DNA of 64,000 bases from Certhia americana. Lineage: Eukaryota; Chordata; Aves; Passeriformes; Certhiidae. A program made the position numbers and the translations under genes. Under the pieces are notes generated by a model. That model saw nothing but the letters and a program-made list of their open reading frames with translations. It ran no database searches and had not been told where the DNA came from. Positions 38,204-51,200 of the stretch are shown here, one piece after another; the stretch's first letter is position 1; the number at the start of each line of letters is the position of its first letter. Location of the stretch: the NCBI GenBank assembly GCA_018697195.1, contig CM031879.1, positions 48,252,509-48,316,508 on the forward strand, in the 5' to 3' direction.

Positions 38204-40484
38204 ATGATGAAGACTATGTCAGGTGGGAATTGCAACCTGAACGTGCCTGCCAAGAACTCTTATCGCATGGTGGTGCTAGGAGCCTCCAGGGTGGGGAAAA
38301 GCTCCATCGTCTCCCGCTTCCTCAACGGCCGCTTTGAGGATCAGTACACTCCCACCATCGAGGATTTTCATCGCAAGGTCTACAACATACGGGGAGACAT
38401 GTATCAGCTGGATATCCTGGACACCTCTGGGAATCACCCTTTTCCTGCCATGAGGAGGCTTTCCATCCTAACAGGTGAGAAAGTCAGGGGGAAGGTCGTA
38501 AGGATAGACATGAGCTTGAAAAGTGTAGCCTGGAGATGACTGGGTTTTGGGAGATAGCTAAAAGCACTGCTTGATTTGCTGCAAGATGCATTTCAATAAA
38601 GAGATATTTACTGGCTGGCATGTTCCCAGAACTATAAGGAATGAATTAGCCACAGTGAAGTCCTGTAGGTGAAGGTCTGAAATTGAGATTTTCCCTTATC
38701 CATCTACCTTCCCTCCTGCTTAGTATTTTTATCGATGTCACAAATAAATGGTTGAATGCAATTCTGTGGGTATAAAGAGCCGCAAAGGGCAAATGAAGCA
38801 TGTTGTAATAGGACACATACAGTGAAAAATAAATATAAAATGCACAGAAACTGAATTCTAACCAAGAAAGTCCCAAGGATTATTTTATTCCTAAACTTTC
38901 CAGCCTGATTTCCTTGATTTAATATTCCAGTAGAAGGATAGATTTACTTTTACCCTTTCTCCTTAGTCTGCATCTAATCAAATGTGTTTAAAGAGAAAAA
39001 AACGGAAGATGGTGGGATCATTTTGCATCTTCTCACTGTCAAGCCATTCCAGTCGCGAGCTAAAATATATTCTTTAATTATAAAAGTGATGATAGATGTA
39101 CATTGGTCACAGCTCACAACAAACCTTTCTGGATTCACTATGCACCTTTCGAACTGGCCAGTGAAACATAACATTCACATCTGACAAGGCTACAATCCAC
39201 ATTCACTGAGGTCCTAGAACCAGTTTCTGGGATGCAAATGTGAGCTTTAGTCCCTGAAAGCTCTCTTAGCATGTTCCACACGAATATCATTCAACAGGCA
39301 ATGATTTGCCTTATTTTCTTCTTGCAAAAGGAATTGTAAGTCGGGAAATGTCAAAAGGAAATGCCAGGGGATGTGTGTCATTTATGTATTAGGTTTTTTT
39401 CATGGTCTGCTTCTCCTGAGCAAATGCAGTGACAGCGGAGTGCACAAGAAACCTCTCGTTCCTGACTTCGGTGTTTGGGACTGATTAGCTGTAAACCTCC
39501 CATTCAGGTGTTGCTTCATGTATTGTGTAATCAAAGGGTCAAGGCTGAATGGCTACCAGCTCTCCACTCTTTCTGGTGTCAGAACAGGATGTTTTACACA
39601 GAGGAACAAATGAAAGGAAGTAAAAAGAAGAGCTATGCGGCAGAGCTGAGATAGAAACATGTTTATAAAAGAGATAAAAACAGGCAATAACTTAAAAGCC
39701 CAGTGCAAACTAGGAATGCAACTGGATATGACTGGAGTAACATCATAGCCAAAAGCCTTTTCCACAGCACCATAGACAGATGAGGGGAGTTGAATCAGAA
39801 GAACTAAAGTTCAGCTCAGTGAATAGGTGCCAAAGGACCAAACAAAAAATATGGGGAGGAGATGGAAATAAAGAAATTGCTTTTTAAAAATTTGCTCCTC
39901 TGAAACTGGCTGTGGCCAACAAGCCTTTACAGTATCTTTTTTTTTTCATTGCAGGGGATGTTTTCATCCTGGTGTTCAGCCTGGACAACAGAGAATCCTT
40001 TGATGAGGTCAAGCGACTCCAGAAACAGATCCTTGAGGTCAAATCCTGTCTGAAGAACAAGACCAAGGAATCAGCTGACCTCCCCATGGTGATCTGTGGC
40101 AACAAAAATGACCACAGTGAAATCTTCCGCAAAGTACGCACTGATGAAGGTGAGAATCTTGTCTCCAGTGATGAAAACTGTGCTTACTTCGAAGTGTCAG
40201 CCAAGAAGAACACCAATGTGGATGAGATGTTTTATGTCCTCTTCAGCATGGCCAAGCTACCTCATGAGATGAGCCCTTCGCTCCACAGGAAAATCTCCAT
40301 CCAGTATGGTGACACTTTCCAACAGAAATCCTTCCGGATGCGCCGAGTCAAGGACATGGATGCCTACGGCATGATTTCTCCCTTTGCTCGCCGGCCAAGT
40401 GTCAACAGTGACCTGAAGTACATCAAATCAAAAGTTCTCAGGGAAGGTCAGTCCAGGGAGAGAGAGAAATGCACAGTCCAGTGA
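38204..40484 (+). CDS. RASD2: RASD2 (Rhes), Ras-family small GTPase; join 38204..38474, 39955..40484
   Basis: Rhes is a striatum-enriched, membrane-attached GTPase of the Dexras subfamily, linked to inhibition of G-protein/cAMP signalling, mTOR binding and SUMOylation of mutant huntingtin. The joined exons give 266 residues, equal to human RASD2. G1 is GASRVGKS (26-33), G2 is Thr51 in PTIED, G3 is DTSGN (73-77), G4 is GNKND (139-143), G5 is EVSAK (170-174), and the CAAX box is CTVQ (263-266) with Cys263 as the farnesylation site. Asn77 stands where classical Ras has Gln61, as usual in this subfamily, and predicts unusual GTP hydrolysis. A C-terminal extension carries MDAYGM and FARRPSVNSD. 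The MMKT start and PAKNSYRMVVLGASRV separate it from RASD1 (MKLAAM..., longer). Start chosen at the first of two adjacent ATGs, with G at -3. No breaks are seen. Confidence 0.97.
38475..39954 (+). other. RASD2: RASD2 coding intron, 1480 bp
   Basis: The donor is ACAG then GTGAGA at 38475. The acceptor is a T-rich tract ending TTCATTGCAG at 39954. It is a phase 1 intron splitting a Gly codon (G then GG) between the LSILT and DVFILVFSL sequences, where I expect the intron in this subfamily. Reading through would add about 21 unrelated residues before a TGA. No repeat or RNA gene was recognised inside. Confidence 0.95.
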
Positions 40485-40868
40485 AGGAGGCTTGCCCTTC
40501 TGTCTGAAGACAACATACACACGCAGTGCCTTAAAGAAAAAATTGTCTGTGGAAACAAAGAACAGGCTCGTGGGGTTTATTGAGAAAACCCAACATGGAG
40601 AAAGGATAACTTCCTGTGTATTCTGCTGAGTCACAAATGTAAATAACATCATCATTGAAGATGACTGGGAATAATCATACACCTGAGATACAAGTGCATT
40701 TTTTTGTCTTTGTAATGTAGTTCCTCTTCATTCCCCTTTTTGTTTGAAAAATACAGTCCTGAGAAGTAAAGACATTTCAACCTTATCATTACAAAGAAAA
40801 TAGATCAAAATGCACAGAAGGCATTAACAGTCACCCAGCATGCAGCTCTTGCTAAGAGAGAGGAAGTT

Positions 40869-40920
40869 ATGTGTGTGTACATGTGTGTGTGTCTCTGTGT
40901 GCATGTGTGCATGCATGTGT
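40869..40920. repeat. Interrupted (TG)n repeat in the RASD2 3' UTR
   Basis: TGTGTG runs are broken by TACA, CTC and GCA. Probably variable in length. Confidence 0.9.
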
Positions 40921-41925
40921 GGAGCTCTCCTATTAAAAAGTGGGACTTGCATTTCAAAGGGCAGCAGTCTTAACTGAGCATTCCCAGATTGGGACTGGAC
41001 TCTATATGTGGATGCATGACTTTCACTCATTTGAGGGCACCTGCATTAAGAACTTGATTTTATGTTCGTTGGGGCAGTTACCACTTGACATTGACATGAA
41101 TGTTGGTTTGTATTATAGATTTTTGGGGGGATTTGTTGGTTTTTTTTATTTTCTGGGGGTGGGTTTTTAGCAAAATCAGATGGCAAGTGCATTTGATATT
41201 AAACAGTGTCTGCTTTCTACCAGCGAAAGGTGGTTTTCATCTGTAACACTTTCTAATATGTACATTGATTGAAAGTGAAATTACTCTGCAAAAAGCCAAT
41301 GCATTTGGCTGCTTTGCAAGCCTGGCATGGTGTTGTTTCTCAAAGCAGCCACACCAACTCTGAGTATCATATTACAAATGCCACCCTTTGCCTTGCTGGC
41401 CATGGACTAAAGATTCTGTCCTCTGCCTGTATCAGCTGAGTGACCAGACTTGTATGTAGTATCAGACCACTTCAGAGGCAGGATTGGATTCTTTTTCAAA
41501 AATAAGAACTGAATGGTTATAGGGCCAGCTCCTTCAGACTTCTTCTGCTGACATGCTTCTAGTAATTTTGCTCATGGTTTTCCTCACTGCTCAGTAAAGG
41601 TTGCCTTGATGGAAACATTTGCACTGCAGAAGTCCTTCAGAACAGAAGCCTTGTTCTGGCTGTTCAAACAGGATTGAACTGACTGGTCAGATAAATTTGG
41701 GGCTGTCCATTCACTTCTTTCCTTTCTCAGCCCAGTACAGGTTTCCTTATCTTCAGCTCTCTCCCTTTTCTACTTCTGGCTGTGTTGTTTGATGAGCTCC
41801 TGTACACCCTCAAAGTCCAATATATTCTCTCAAACGTGAGCTTGCCACTCTTGCTGACTGGAATGAGATGTATGCACACATATCTGTGGGCAAAGCATGG
41901 CCCCAAGACAGTAAACAACAGTAGA

Positions 41926-41976
41926 ATATATATGTTATATATATACCTCAGAAAGACCTTCAGATATATATATATT
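41926..41976. repeat. (TA)n-rich stretch in the 3' UTR
   Basis: Two TA dinucleotide runs (ATATATATG and ATATATATATATT) are separated by about 20 bp of unique sequence. Confidence 0.85.
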
Positions 41977-42257
41977 GTCCTTCCCTCACCCTCAAGTTCT
42001 GTGTTTGGCTACATCTGCCTTGCTGTGTCCTGGGCAGAGCTGTGAGCTAGTTTGTGCTATAATTTGACAGGAAACCAAGAATTATGATTGTCTGTAAAAA
42101 TTAGCCTCTGGGATTCAAAATCCCATATTCATTTATCAACTCCACTCTTCATTGGTACTGTATTGGTAAAATACACTGTTCTTTTATTCCTGTTGCCAGG
42201 GCAGCACCTTTCGGACCACATCTCCCTCCATATCTATAAATATGTACATGGTTTATG

Positions 42258-42263
42258 ATTAAA
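42258..42263 (+). terminator. RASD2: Candidate RASD2 poly(A) signal ATTAAA
   Basis: ATTAAA is followed within about 10 bp by ATTTATTTATTAG and, at 42281-42310, by a GT-rich stretch (GTGTCCTGGTTTGG and TTTGTTGTTTGG), the usual arrangement of hexamer, cleavage site and downstream element. Cleavage would be near 42280. Confidence 0.5.
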
Positions 42264-42285
42264 CCTGATTTATTTATTAGCTGTG

Positions 42286-45200
42286 TCCTGGTTTGGCTTT
42301 GTTGTTTGGATTTTTTTTTTAATTTCTCCAAGAATAATGAGGAAGGTCCTGTATTTGTCTTGTGCAGGTGCATCTAGGTAAGTGAGTTCTGGCTTGAGAA
42401 TCCTGATGAGATCTCTAATAAGTTCTCAACGAGCCTTTTATGTTCTCCAGACACCAGAGGCTACACATTTGCCTGTTTGGAACAGAACTGTGTCTATATC
42501 GATATCTATCTGTCAATCATCTTTTTGACCACTAATTTATATATATAGGTATCTGCAGAGACAGACATTTACTTTTTCCCATACTGCCTCCAAAATGAGA
42601 GAACAACAACTCTCTCCTTCCTGCACAGAGCTGACATGTTGATCCCTGGTGCAATTTAATGTAGTTTCTGCAGAGACATCACTGTTTATCTCAGCAATCT
42701 CTCCAGGTTACCATCTGTACCTCCCACATCTGTGAGTCCTGGTCCGTCTGAGCACATCCTTACCACTCCACAGACTCCCCACCCGTGTACGATTATGAAT
42801 GTACCAGTGATCAGGCTCTGGGACTTGTGTGCCACAAGGACGTGGAGGGGGTTTGAAGATGGAGTGAGAAAGGCATAAGTAATACATATTGGTTGGGTTA
42901 AGGGACCCTGGGATACGAAATGAGAACTCCTTGCATTATAAACCATGCACTGCCTTACTGGCCCTGCATCCACCCTCCCAGGCCTGCAGGATAAAGCTGA
43001 ATTTTTAAAGAGCCTTCAAAATCAAGTCTCTGTCTTTGTCTTATAACATTGAATTTACCACTATTTTCCCTATTTCTCCGCATCTCCACAAAACACAGTC
43101 TTTCCACCTCCAGAAAAACACCAGATTTCTACACCTTTCCACATTCTCCTATTTCTTCCTCTTCCATCATGGACGCAAAGCCACCCAGCATGGAAAAGCA
43201 ACACTGCAGTGACAACAGAGGCACAAGTGCAGGGAAGGTTGAAGATCAAAAAGCAGGTGTTCACACCTATGCTGGATGCCACAGGAATGCCAGTGAGCCC
43301 CAGCTGCACAGTCCAGCTTGGCCAGCCAATGCTCAATGTGAGAAGCATCTGAGAAACTGGCTGGGAATGAAGGTGAAGCAGCATTACAGTCACCCACAAA
43401 AACAAATGGCAATCAGCAGATAATCTTATTAAAGTAATCCTAGTCTTCTCGTTGCATTTTGTTACTGATGGTAATTGCTTTTGAAGTTAGATTTTCATGC
43501 TCCTGAGGCCTTTTTTTTTCTTTCTTTTATTATATCAGTACAGTCATTCTATTAATATCTATGTATTATTTGGACTCTAAATGTGCTTACAGCTCCTTAA
43601 TCAGATAGAATGTGTATCAGTTGTTTATTCACAGTTAGCAGCCATTATGTTCTGTGGAAAGGCCTGGGACTGGGAAGCAGGGATCAAGGCTACCTTCCTG
43701 CATAGGGCACATAAGGTAAGGCAGGAAAAGGAAAGGGGAATTGTTTCTTCCCTGCTAACCACTGAATACAGAAAAAGGCTGTAGAACAGAAAAAGGAAAA
43801 GCTTTATGAGAAACTCTTATTATGTGTGTTCGGAAACTGTGAGACCCTGAAAGGAGCAAAGAAGAGACCTACAGCAAGGTCTCAGAGGCACTGGCAGGAG
43901 AAAGAAGATAAACCACCAATTTTTTTTTTCCCCCTTTGAGATTTAAGAGACCTGCATGGAATTTACTGCAACCCAAGAAGTCATGAAAATGCACAGAACT
44001 AAGGGCAGGTCTGCAAGAAGGAATCTGTGTGGAAGAGATGCTAAGAGTACCCTTAATTGGTCTTACCTGGTGTAATGAAATTGCTTTATTCCCACAGCTA
44101 TCTCATCCTATATTGCAGTATATAAACCCCAGTGATTGTAGTATATGAACCCCTAGTGATGCAAAGCCTCACTTATGGTTTTTGTGTATTTACTTCCAGG
44201 GGCCTGGCTGAGGATCAGCCCTGGAACACGACAAGACTGAGATTTATTTTTTATATTTCTCAACACAGCAAGATAGTCCTTGTCCTGAAGAAATTACCAA
44301 TCAACACATAGGAGCTACTATAAATATTAGCAAAAACCTAATCAAGTCACAGGGTCAGTACAATTCAGGAAGGAAATAGTGATCATGGTGAATTAAGTAA
44401 AAAACAAACCGAGGGTGGAGAGGACAGAATGAAAGCCTGTTTTGACATCTAAAAGATGAAATTAGGCTTCTGTTCTGAAGGATCCCCAGGAGAGCTGCTG
44501 CCACCAGGCCAGCCTGATGCTAGAGAGAGACATTCATGGTGCAGCCTCACAAAGAGCATTATCTCCCTGAGACCCTGGGGTCCAATATGTCTGATTGTCT
44601 GAGAGGTCAAAGGCCTTTTACAAAGGCAAGTAGGAAATGATGGGATAATTTTTTAAAGGGCAGCAGAAGAGAGCTTCAAAAGGTGGCTCACAAAGGTAGG
44701 AGGTTGTCCAGGTAAATAATCAAAAAGATAGGCTACAATGTAGGCTATAAAATGTACCTTTCATCTTTATTTTGTACTTCTCTACACACAAGTCAAAAAG
44801 AAGACATTTTATTTAGTCTTTTTGTCCTTCCTCAAATGTTAGCCACTGCTTACTGCTGTGTAGAACCCACCTCCCACCTCTCATTATACCTTTTTCTGCC
44901 TTAGATTTACTCTCCTGTCATCTACCTTATTATGGGCTGCTTTGTTAGCCCTGTCCTAGTGTCCTGGTTAGGGTAGAAGGTTAAAAGAAAAGGTGTTTTT
45001 AAAGTAACTGATGATTATTTGATTTTATTTGAAATCACTGTTACATTCAGGGGCTTTATTAGCATTATTGTTTCTGTAAAATTACATGGTGGCAGGCTCA
45101 GATTAAAGGATATCCTTGAAAAAGTATATAAAACATGATATAATGTACATTTTCCCCACTGGTTTCTATAGCAACAGCCTTTTCTCTGCACTTAGAAAGA

Positions 45201-48200
45201 GGAGGGAATTTGCAGGGGGGGAGATGAGTAGCAGTGGCTCTGCCCTGCTCAGATCTTTCACTTCTGAGTCCTCATGGGAGATTTTCCTCCCTTCAGTTTC
45301 TGTTATGTGGAGAAACAAAGATCACCAGCCAGATCTGCTTTGCAGACAACTCTATATGTTATGTAAAGCTGTGGGATGGACATTTACCACAGATAAGAAA
45401 GTTTTTTGCATGATTTCCATTTCCATGATGTGATGGTAAACTAGGGCATTGCTCCTGGGGAATACACATGGCAAAGTGCTATGATCCAGCTGCTGCACTC
45501 AGGTTTGGTCAGAGCTAACTGTGAGCCTTGGCCATCTCCACTCTTCCCTGTGCCTGTCAGGCTCAGAGATTTCCCAGAGAAACATTTCCTTTTGCATCAT
45601 GACAACATCAAAGACCTTTCCTTGCCTCTACCATCATTGGTCATCCACAGTGAGCAGAACCACACTAAATCCCAGGCATCATGTTCCTAGAAAGTTATTG
45701 ACAGCTTGGAAGGAGACCAAGAACTAGTAAGAAAAACATTTTATGAGCCTAAGGGGATTGACTTGAGTAAGCCTTAAGAAAACTCTGAAAGGGATAATTC
45801 TGTGCTATGCAGGCAAACAAACTCTGAGAGAGCATGGCTGAAAACCCCTTGATGTATTTGAGAGGTGGAGATGACAACTGAGACAGCTCTTTTTTTAGAG
45901 TTGGACAGGGGGATAGTTCAGTGGGAACAGGAATATTAAGCTGGAAAATGTAGGCAAAACAGCAGAGTAGATTTTAGGCAGTGGAATTTACTGGAAAATT
46001 TTCTAAGAGATGTCAGGAAAGTCCCATCAGGAAAACACTGGGAAAAAGACTGAAACCTACATGGCCAGTAGGGGTAACCTGGTGTTGGTCGTGGGCTAGG
46101 CTGACTGAGCCAGTAGATTATCTTGATCCCACCCTCTTGTTTCTGTGATGGACCCTGAACCCAAGTCTGCTTCAAAGAAATTTCCCCAAACTGTCAGCCC
46201 TCACTGCACACTCCCAGTTCCACAAGTGGAGGGTTGGCAGTTCACTGGTGCCCTCCCAGCAAACCACTAACGATAGAGACAAGACTTCTTACGTCAGACC
46301 TTGCTTTTCAGAGCATTTCCACAAAGATCCCTGGATTGTTTGGAGCAGCTCTTTTGGCGAATAGTCCATCAATTAGCTTTTTGTGCATTTGTTTATTGTT
46401 CAGAAATATTAGATGACTGATTAATGCAAATGGGTCCTGTGCTTTAACTAGGGTGGTTAATTTAAGATTATCAGTTCAGATTAAATATGAAAACAAGGAC
46501 AAGTGAGGTCACTGTGTTTCAGGACATCATGTAGCAAAGTAAAATAACATAAAGGAAAAAAAAATCCAACTTGAGTATGTATCCTCACATTACTCTGATC
46601 TAGAGGCATTTCAGATGGACTGTATTTATTCAAGGGTGTCCTCTCACAAGCATTTGGCTTTCAGCAGTTAGTACAGAACACTAATTCACACATAAAAACA
46701 TTGAATATTTTACACTTTTTCTTAACAATTTGTCTTACATTTCTATATTTCGAGGTTAAAAAGAAGCAAAACAAAAAACCCCTACAGTTTCCAGAGTTGT
46801 GGTGGATGAAGGGGTGGTGATGGGTAATTCTAGCTGCAAGAAATAATTCTTTCACACATTGAGACCTTATCTGGAAAACTGGACAATTCTGTTAGAGTGG
46901 AACTTGTGGTCTTCCTGTGGTTCCTCTGGGAACTAAAGCCACACAAAACCACAAGAAACACATTCCCAGCAGTGGAGCTGCATCTTGCATTTCAGAACGC
47001 ACTAGCATCAGGACTGTGACAGATCTCAGCTAGATCTTCAATGTCTTTGCAGAGCTTTCAGAGTTAAAGCTCAAGCTGGTAAAGTAACTATGTGTTAGGT
47101 AACATGGATTTCTGTCTTGTTCTTCAGGTCAGAGATCTCACCGCTCCTAGGAATAGTTCTACCAGTTTCCACACCCTTCACGTAAATCAGCATCTTGGTT
47201 TCCCATCCCTGAGAGAGGGTAAATAGCACTCATGGGATAGCTGAGAGAGGACAAACATCTTCTGGATTGCGAGGCACTTGGGTACCACAGTGATGGATAA
47301 ACACGTTAAAAGGTGAAGAGGCAGACCAGAAACAAGTATCACCTCAATCAGGAGCTGAGCTGCTGCAGTGCCAGCTACGCAGGAGAGCAATTACACTCTG
47401 CATAATCCCTGATTTCTGCTCTACCTACAGGCTCGTTCTCTTCAGCATCTGCTGAGCTGGGAAATTCTAAAAGCTACAGGATTAAAATGACACACTGGAA
47501 AGCCCCTGTCCCTCAACCACAACCTATCTGTGTGCTAAGCAGTAGTGTGTTGTGGAAGGGTTCAACTCAGGGACTCTTGGATGTATGCACAGCATACCAT
47601 CTTCTCTCACCTTCTCTCTGCTGGAAAAACGAATGCCTCAGGAAAATACAGCCTTGTTAAACACAACCTGAGGGGTTAGATGATGGCATGGGTAACATCA
47701 GTGGCAGTGCTTTTGGCTGGTCCAGGGCAGAATGTGTCATCTTTTATGTCACAAAACAGTTTGTTCCTTGCTGCGTGGCTCATTGCCAAGGTAATAAATA
47801 GAAGTTTCTGAAAAGAAATAAAATAAAAAGGAAAAATAAACACAGAGCAATGACTTGTTCTACAAATTGACAGGAGACTTGCCTAAGGCAATGGATAAGG
47901 GGTGACAGGGATGAACAGCTCTCTTGTGGAGCCTTATTAAAGAGAGGAGCAGAGCTCTTCTCAGATACTCTTTATGAGATGCTGCCATCTGGGAGAAATC
48001 CAGATTGCCAATTATCAGAGAGAACAATTCCAGCTGGCCACAACACGGTCAAGGCAGAAATTATCTCCTTACACAATGGCACTGACTCAGACTGCTTGCA
48101 ACTTTTGTCAACTTTTGTTACACAAGGTCTGCCATCAGCCATAGTGGTATTTATTTGTATTATGGAGTCCTGCCCACAGACCAGGACCCCATTACTCCAG

Positions 48201-51200
48201 ACAACATACAAATGCACAACGAATAGGAACTCCCAATGTATGCAAACACAAGGGCAGAATCCTACCCATTATCTCCTGCACTCCACAGCATTTGTCTTAT
48301 ATCCTATGACGGCTTCTACCTGTTTCCTACCAGTATCTTATATGCTACTAAAGTAAGAAGAAACTGCTGTATGCAATAAAAACCCACCATTTTCCTGGTT
48401 AACATCTAAGAAATAATTATTTCAGTAGAGACCTTGGAACTACTATGTTGTGGCAGTAGCAGCACCAAGACCTAATTTAATTTAGTAATGCTCTTCCTTC
48501 CGGTGGGCTTACTGGACCAGAGAAAGCGGGTGTAAGGATTATGCACTGCTTCTGAAAAATTCTTTATTATACTTGCACTGGTTCCTTGCAGTGTTTCCCA
48601 GCTGTCCTTGCCAAGGAGACTTCTCTTAGGCAAACAGAGCATCTTTGTGGCATGTTGTAGTCCAGTTGTGGTGCTAGCCCCAAGCCAGTTGTGGCCCATG
48701 GTTGTACAGATCTAGCTCTGGACTGTGTCCTGAGACAGGCAGAGAAGCTGTCTTATACCAGGCTATCGTGAAATCTGAATTGGGGCAGGGCGAGGAAGTG
48801 AGGCAGCCATGGTGGCATTGCCAAATCATGGCAAAGGCCTGCTGACTGCCCTTTCCTTTGGTGACCAGATGATATCTCCAGAAATGTCTGTCCCTCCCTA
48901 CCTGTGATCTGGGACTGCCCATAGATCTCAGGAGAAAGAAATGCATCATGTACTGCTATGGGCAGGGTATGTACCCACTTTGGAAACACAAGTTGATAAA
49001 ACAGACCTTTTTAGCCACCTATAGAATTTAAATCTCAAAGCAGTGAGAAAGCACAAAGACTCCTCAGTGACCTGTTTGTAGAGCTGTAACCCATGCAAGA
49101 GCTGTTATCTCACCTTGATCTCCCAGAGAGGAATACTTCTGGGCACACGCTTTTGACAGTATCCTAAAACTTTGTTTCTTCCCTCCACAGGATGATCACT
49201 GGAGAAAGGGCAGCCCTTGCATGGTAAAACCATCACAGATGAAAAAGAATCCAGCCAATGGAGAGAACCCAGGCAGGCAGCAGGACACTGTGCTCTGCAA
49301 AGCAGTGAGCAGATGTGTAAGAAATGAACACCCTTGGTTCAAGGGAGAGGCTTAGAGATGTTTTCTATCCCTTCTTGGGACTTCACATTTTCACCAATGA
49401 ATTTTCTCTTTTCAGACAAGAATTCTGCCAAAGGAAAAAATGTCTGAAAGCACCTCATTAATTAAGGAGCCTTGAGTTTTGATGATTTTCCATGAAACTT
49501 CAGGGTCTGAAGTGACTTTTGAAAATGAAATGTGCTTAGGCTCACTTAAGCACTTTTTCAACTTCATCCAGATTGGTTGAGTGAAGAAGGAACATTTAAG
49601 AACTGAGATTTATGAGGATGAAATATTGTTCTGAAACAAATTTCCACTAAAAAGAAAACTGAAAAAGAAGTGACTTTTCCTGAGAGGTGCTTTAGTAGTG
49701 AAGGTTTTCTTAGTAAAACAAGAGCTGTCTGAGAGGCCCTTCTGCTTTCCCATTCATTTAAATCAGAAAACTAAAAAAAAATAGAAGAGAGAGCTTTCTG
49801 TTTCTTAAAAGAACTGAGAATAGGAGTGTATTCCCAAGTAAAATGTTTGTTTAGCATTTTTTCCCATGGTATTTTTTTGTCAACCAGGAATTAAAGAAAA
49901 ATAGGGGGTGGAACTTGTGTCCCCACCTGTGTTTGGCTGACTCTGTATTCCCTACCTCTATCTTTTACCTCAATGGCTATAGGAGAATATGTAGCAAGAA
50001 CATATAAAGCTGCCAGTTTTGTTTTGACTAGAGGTATGTGGGATGCTCCAGGACCCCAACAGAGTAGAACATCATTATCCAGTGAGTGATAAAACTATCT
50101 CTAAATTAGTTCTATGTTTTGTGTCTGCCACTGTTCTTAGCTAGAAAGGTTATATTCTCTTCTATTCCACTCCAGCTTTTTACAAAAAGCCCAGAAGAGA
50201 AAGACAGTCGCTGTTATTTCTAGCCCTGGTAAACTTCAGCTGAAAGCTTCTTCTTTTTTTTTTTGGTTAGCCAGAATCAAGAGGAAATCAAATTTCTCTG
50301 TTGAGCTGCACTGATACTACCAGATACTTCCCCATTTTGCATGTCAGACTTGTTTTCTGACTGTCTTCATCACTTTCATGTTGTTGCATACTGCAGAGCC
50401 ATGTTTGTGCCTTCTTGATGGCTTTTAGTCCACAGCCTTGATGTGTGCTCAAGCCTGCAACCAGAGTCTCCACAGATAGGGACAAAGTTTCCACAGCCTC
50501 TTCCCTTTTGGCATGTCTAGGGAGGTGACTGAGGCAACAGTCTTTTTGTATATATGGCACAGTGATTCTTTGCAATATGTCGTGTTCCATCTCAGAAAAG
50601 CATCGGATATCATTTCATGCCATGTCACACAGAGAGCAACAAATTACTGCCAGAACTGAGGGCTTTCTCCTGTTCTGTTCTGCTTCACACAAGTCAACAT
50701 CAGTGGCAGGCAAAGCATTAGAAACTGTATGGTAAAGAGCCTAGATTACAGGAATCTTTCTGAATTTCCAGGCCACAGTGCTTATCTTGTCTGTGTCCCA
50801 TACCAGACAGAACTGTTTTGGTTTGCAGAGAAATGAAACTTGTGATAATACCCTAAAAATGGACTTGTGACATGCTCCAACAGACGCATGGTGTCTTCCA
50901 CAAGTCCATTATGGGGCACAGCCCCAGAAATCCCAGAAATAAGTGTACAGGCAGCCAAAATGGCTTAAACTTCAGAAGTGAGAAGTCAACTGAGAGTACT
51001 TTGGAAGCCTCACAATGCTACACCAGGGCAGTTATGCAAGACTCACTTGATAAACAGTACTGTGCTCAAACAGTTTGATTCTGGGGTACTTACCAAAAAG
51101 CACAGCTGAGCTGCTGAGAGTTTAGGGTCAGTAGCCTCAGAGGGACCAGACTATGTTGGCACAACACTAACAAGCTTGCAGGGCAAGTTTAGGGACAAAC

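Larger units (their letters stand above)
40485..42285 (+). other. RASD2: Putative RASD2 3' UTR
   Basis: About 1.8 kb of AT-rich noncoding sequence follows the TGA. It contains a TG-rich repeat (40869-40920), a T-rich tract near 41120-41150, and TATA-type dinucleotides at 41926-41976. An ATTAAA at 41198-41203 could end a shorter transcript of about 0.7 kb UTR. The stronger end is the ATTAAA at 42258. Extent is inferred from signals, not transcripts. Confidence 0.5.

Noticed and set aside
38475..38539. Read-through of the first coding exon past the GTGAGA donor to a TGA
   Set aside because: The added residues are unrelated to RASD2, whereas splicing restores the known protein exactly.
39912..39954. 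Upstream extension of the RASD2 second-exon frame (MANKPLQYLFFFIAG)
   Set aside because: It is intron sequence including the pyrimidine tract and AG. The true join is at 39955 after Gly91 is split across the exons.
42361..42400. TCTAG|GTAAGT donor just past the RASD2 poly(A) site
   Set aside because: The only nearby acceptor would make a 10-nt exon, and the site lies beyond the likely transcript end.
47972..48356. Overlapping frames on both strands near 48.1 kb, considered as a retroviral or transposon relic
   Set aside because: No retroviral motif, LTR or repeat signature could be identified.
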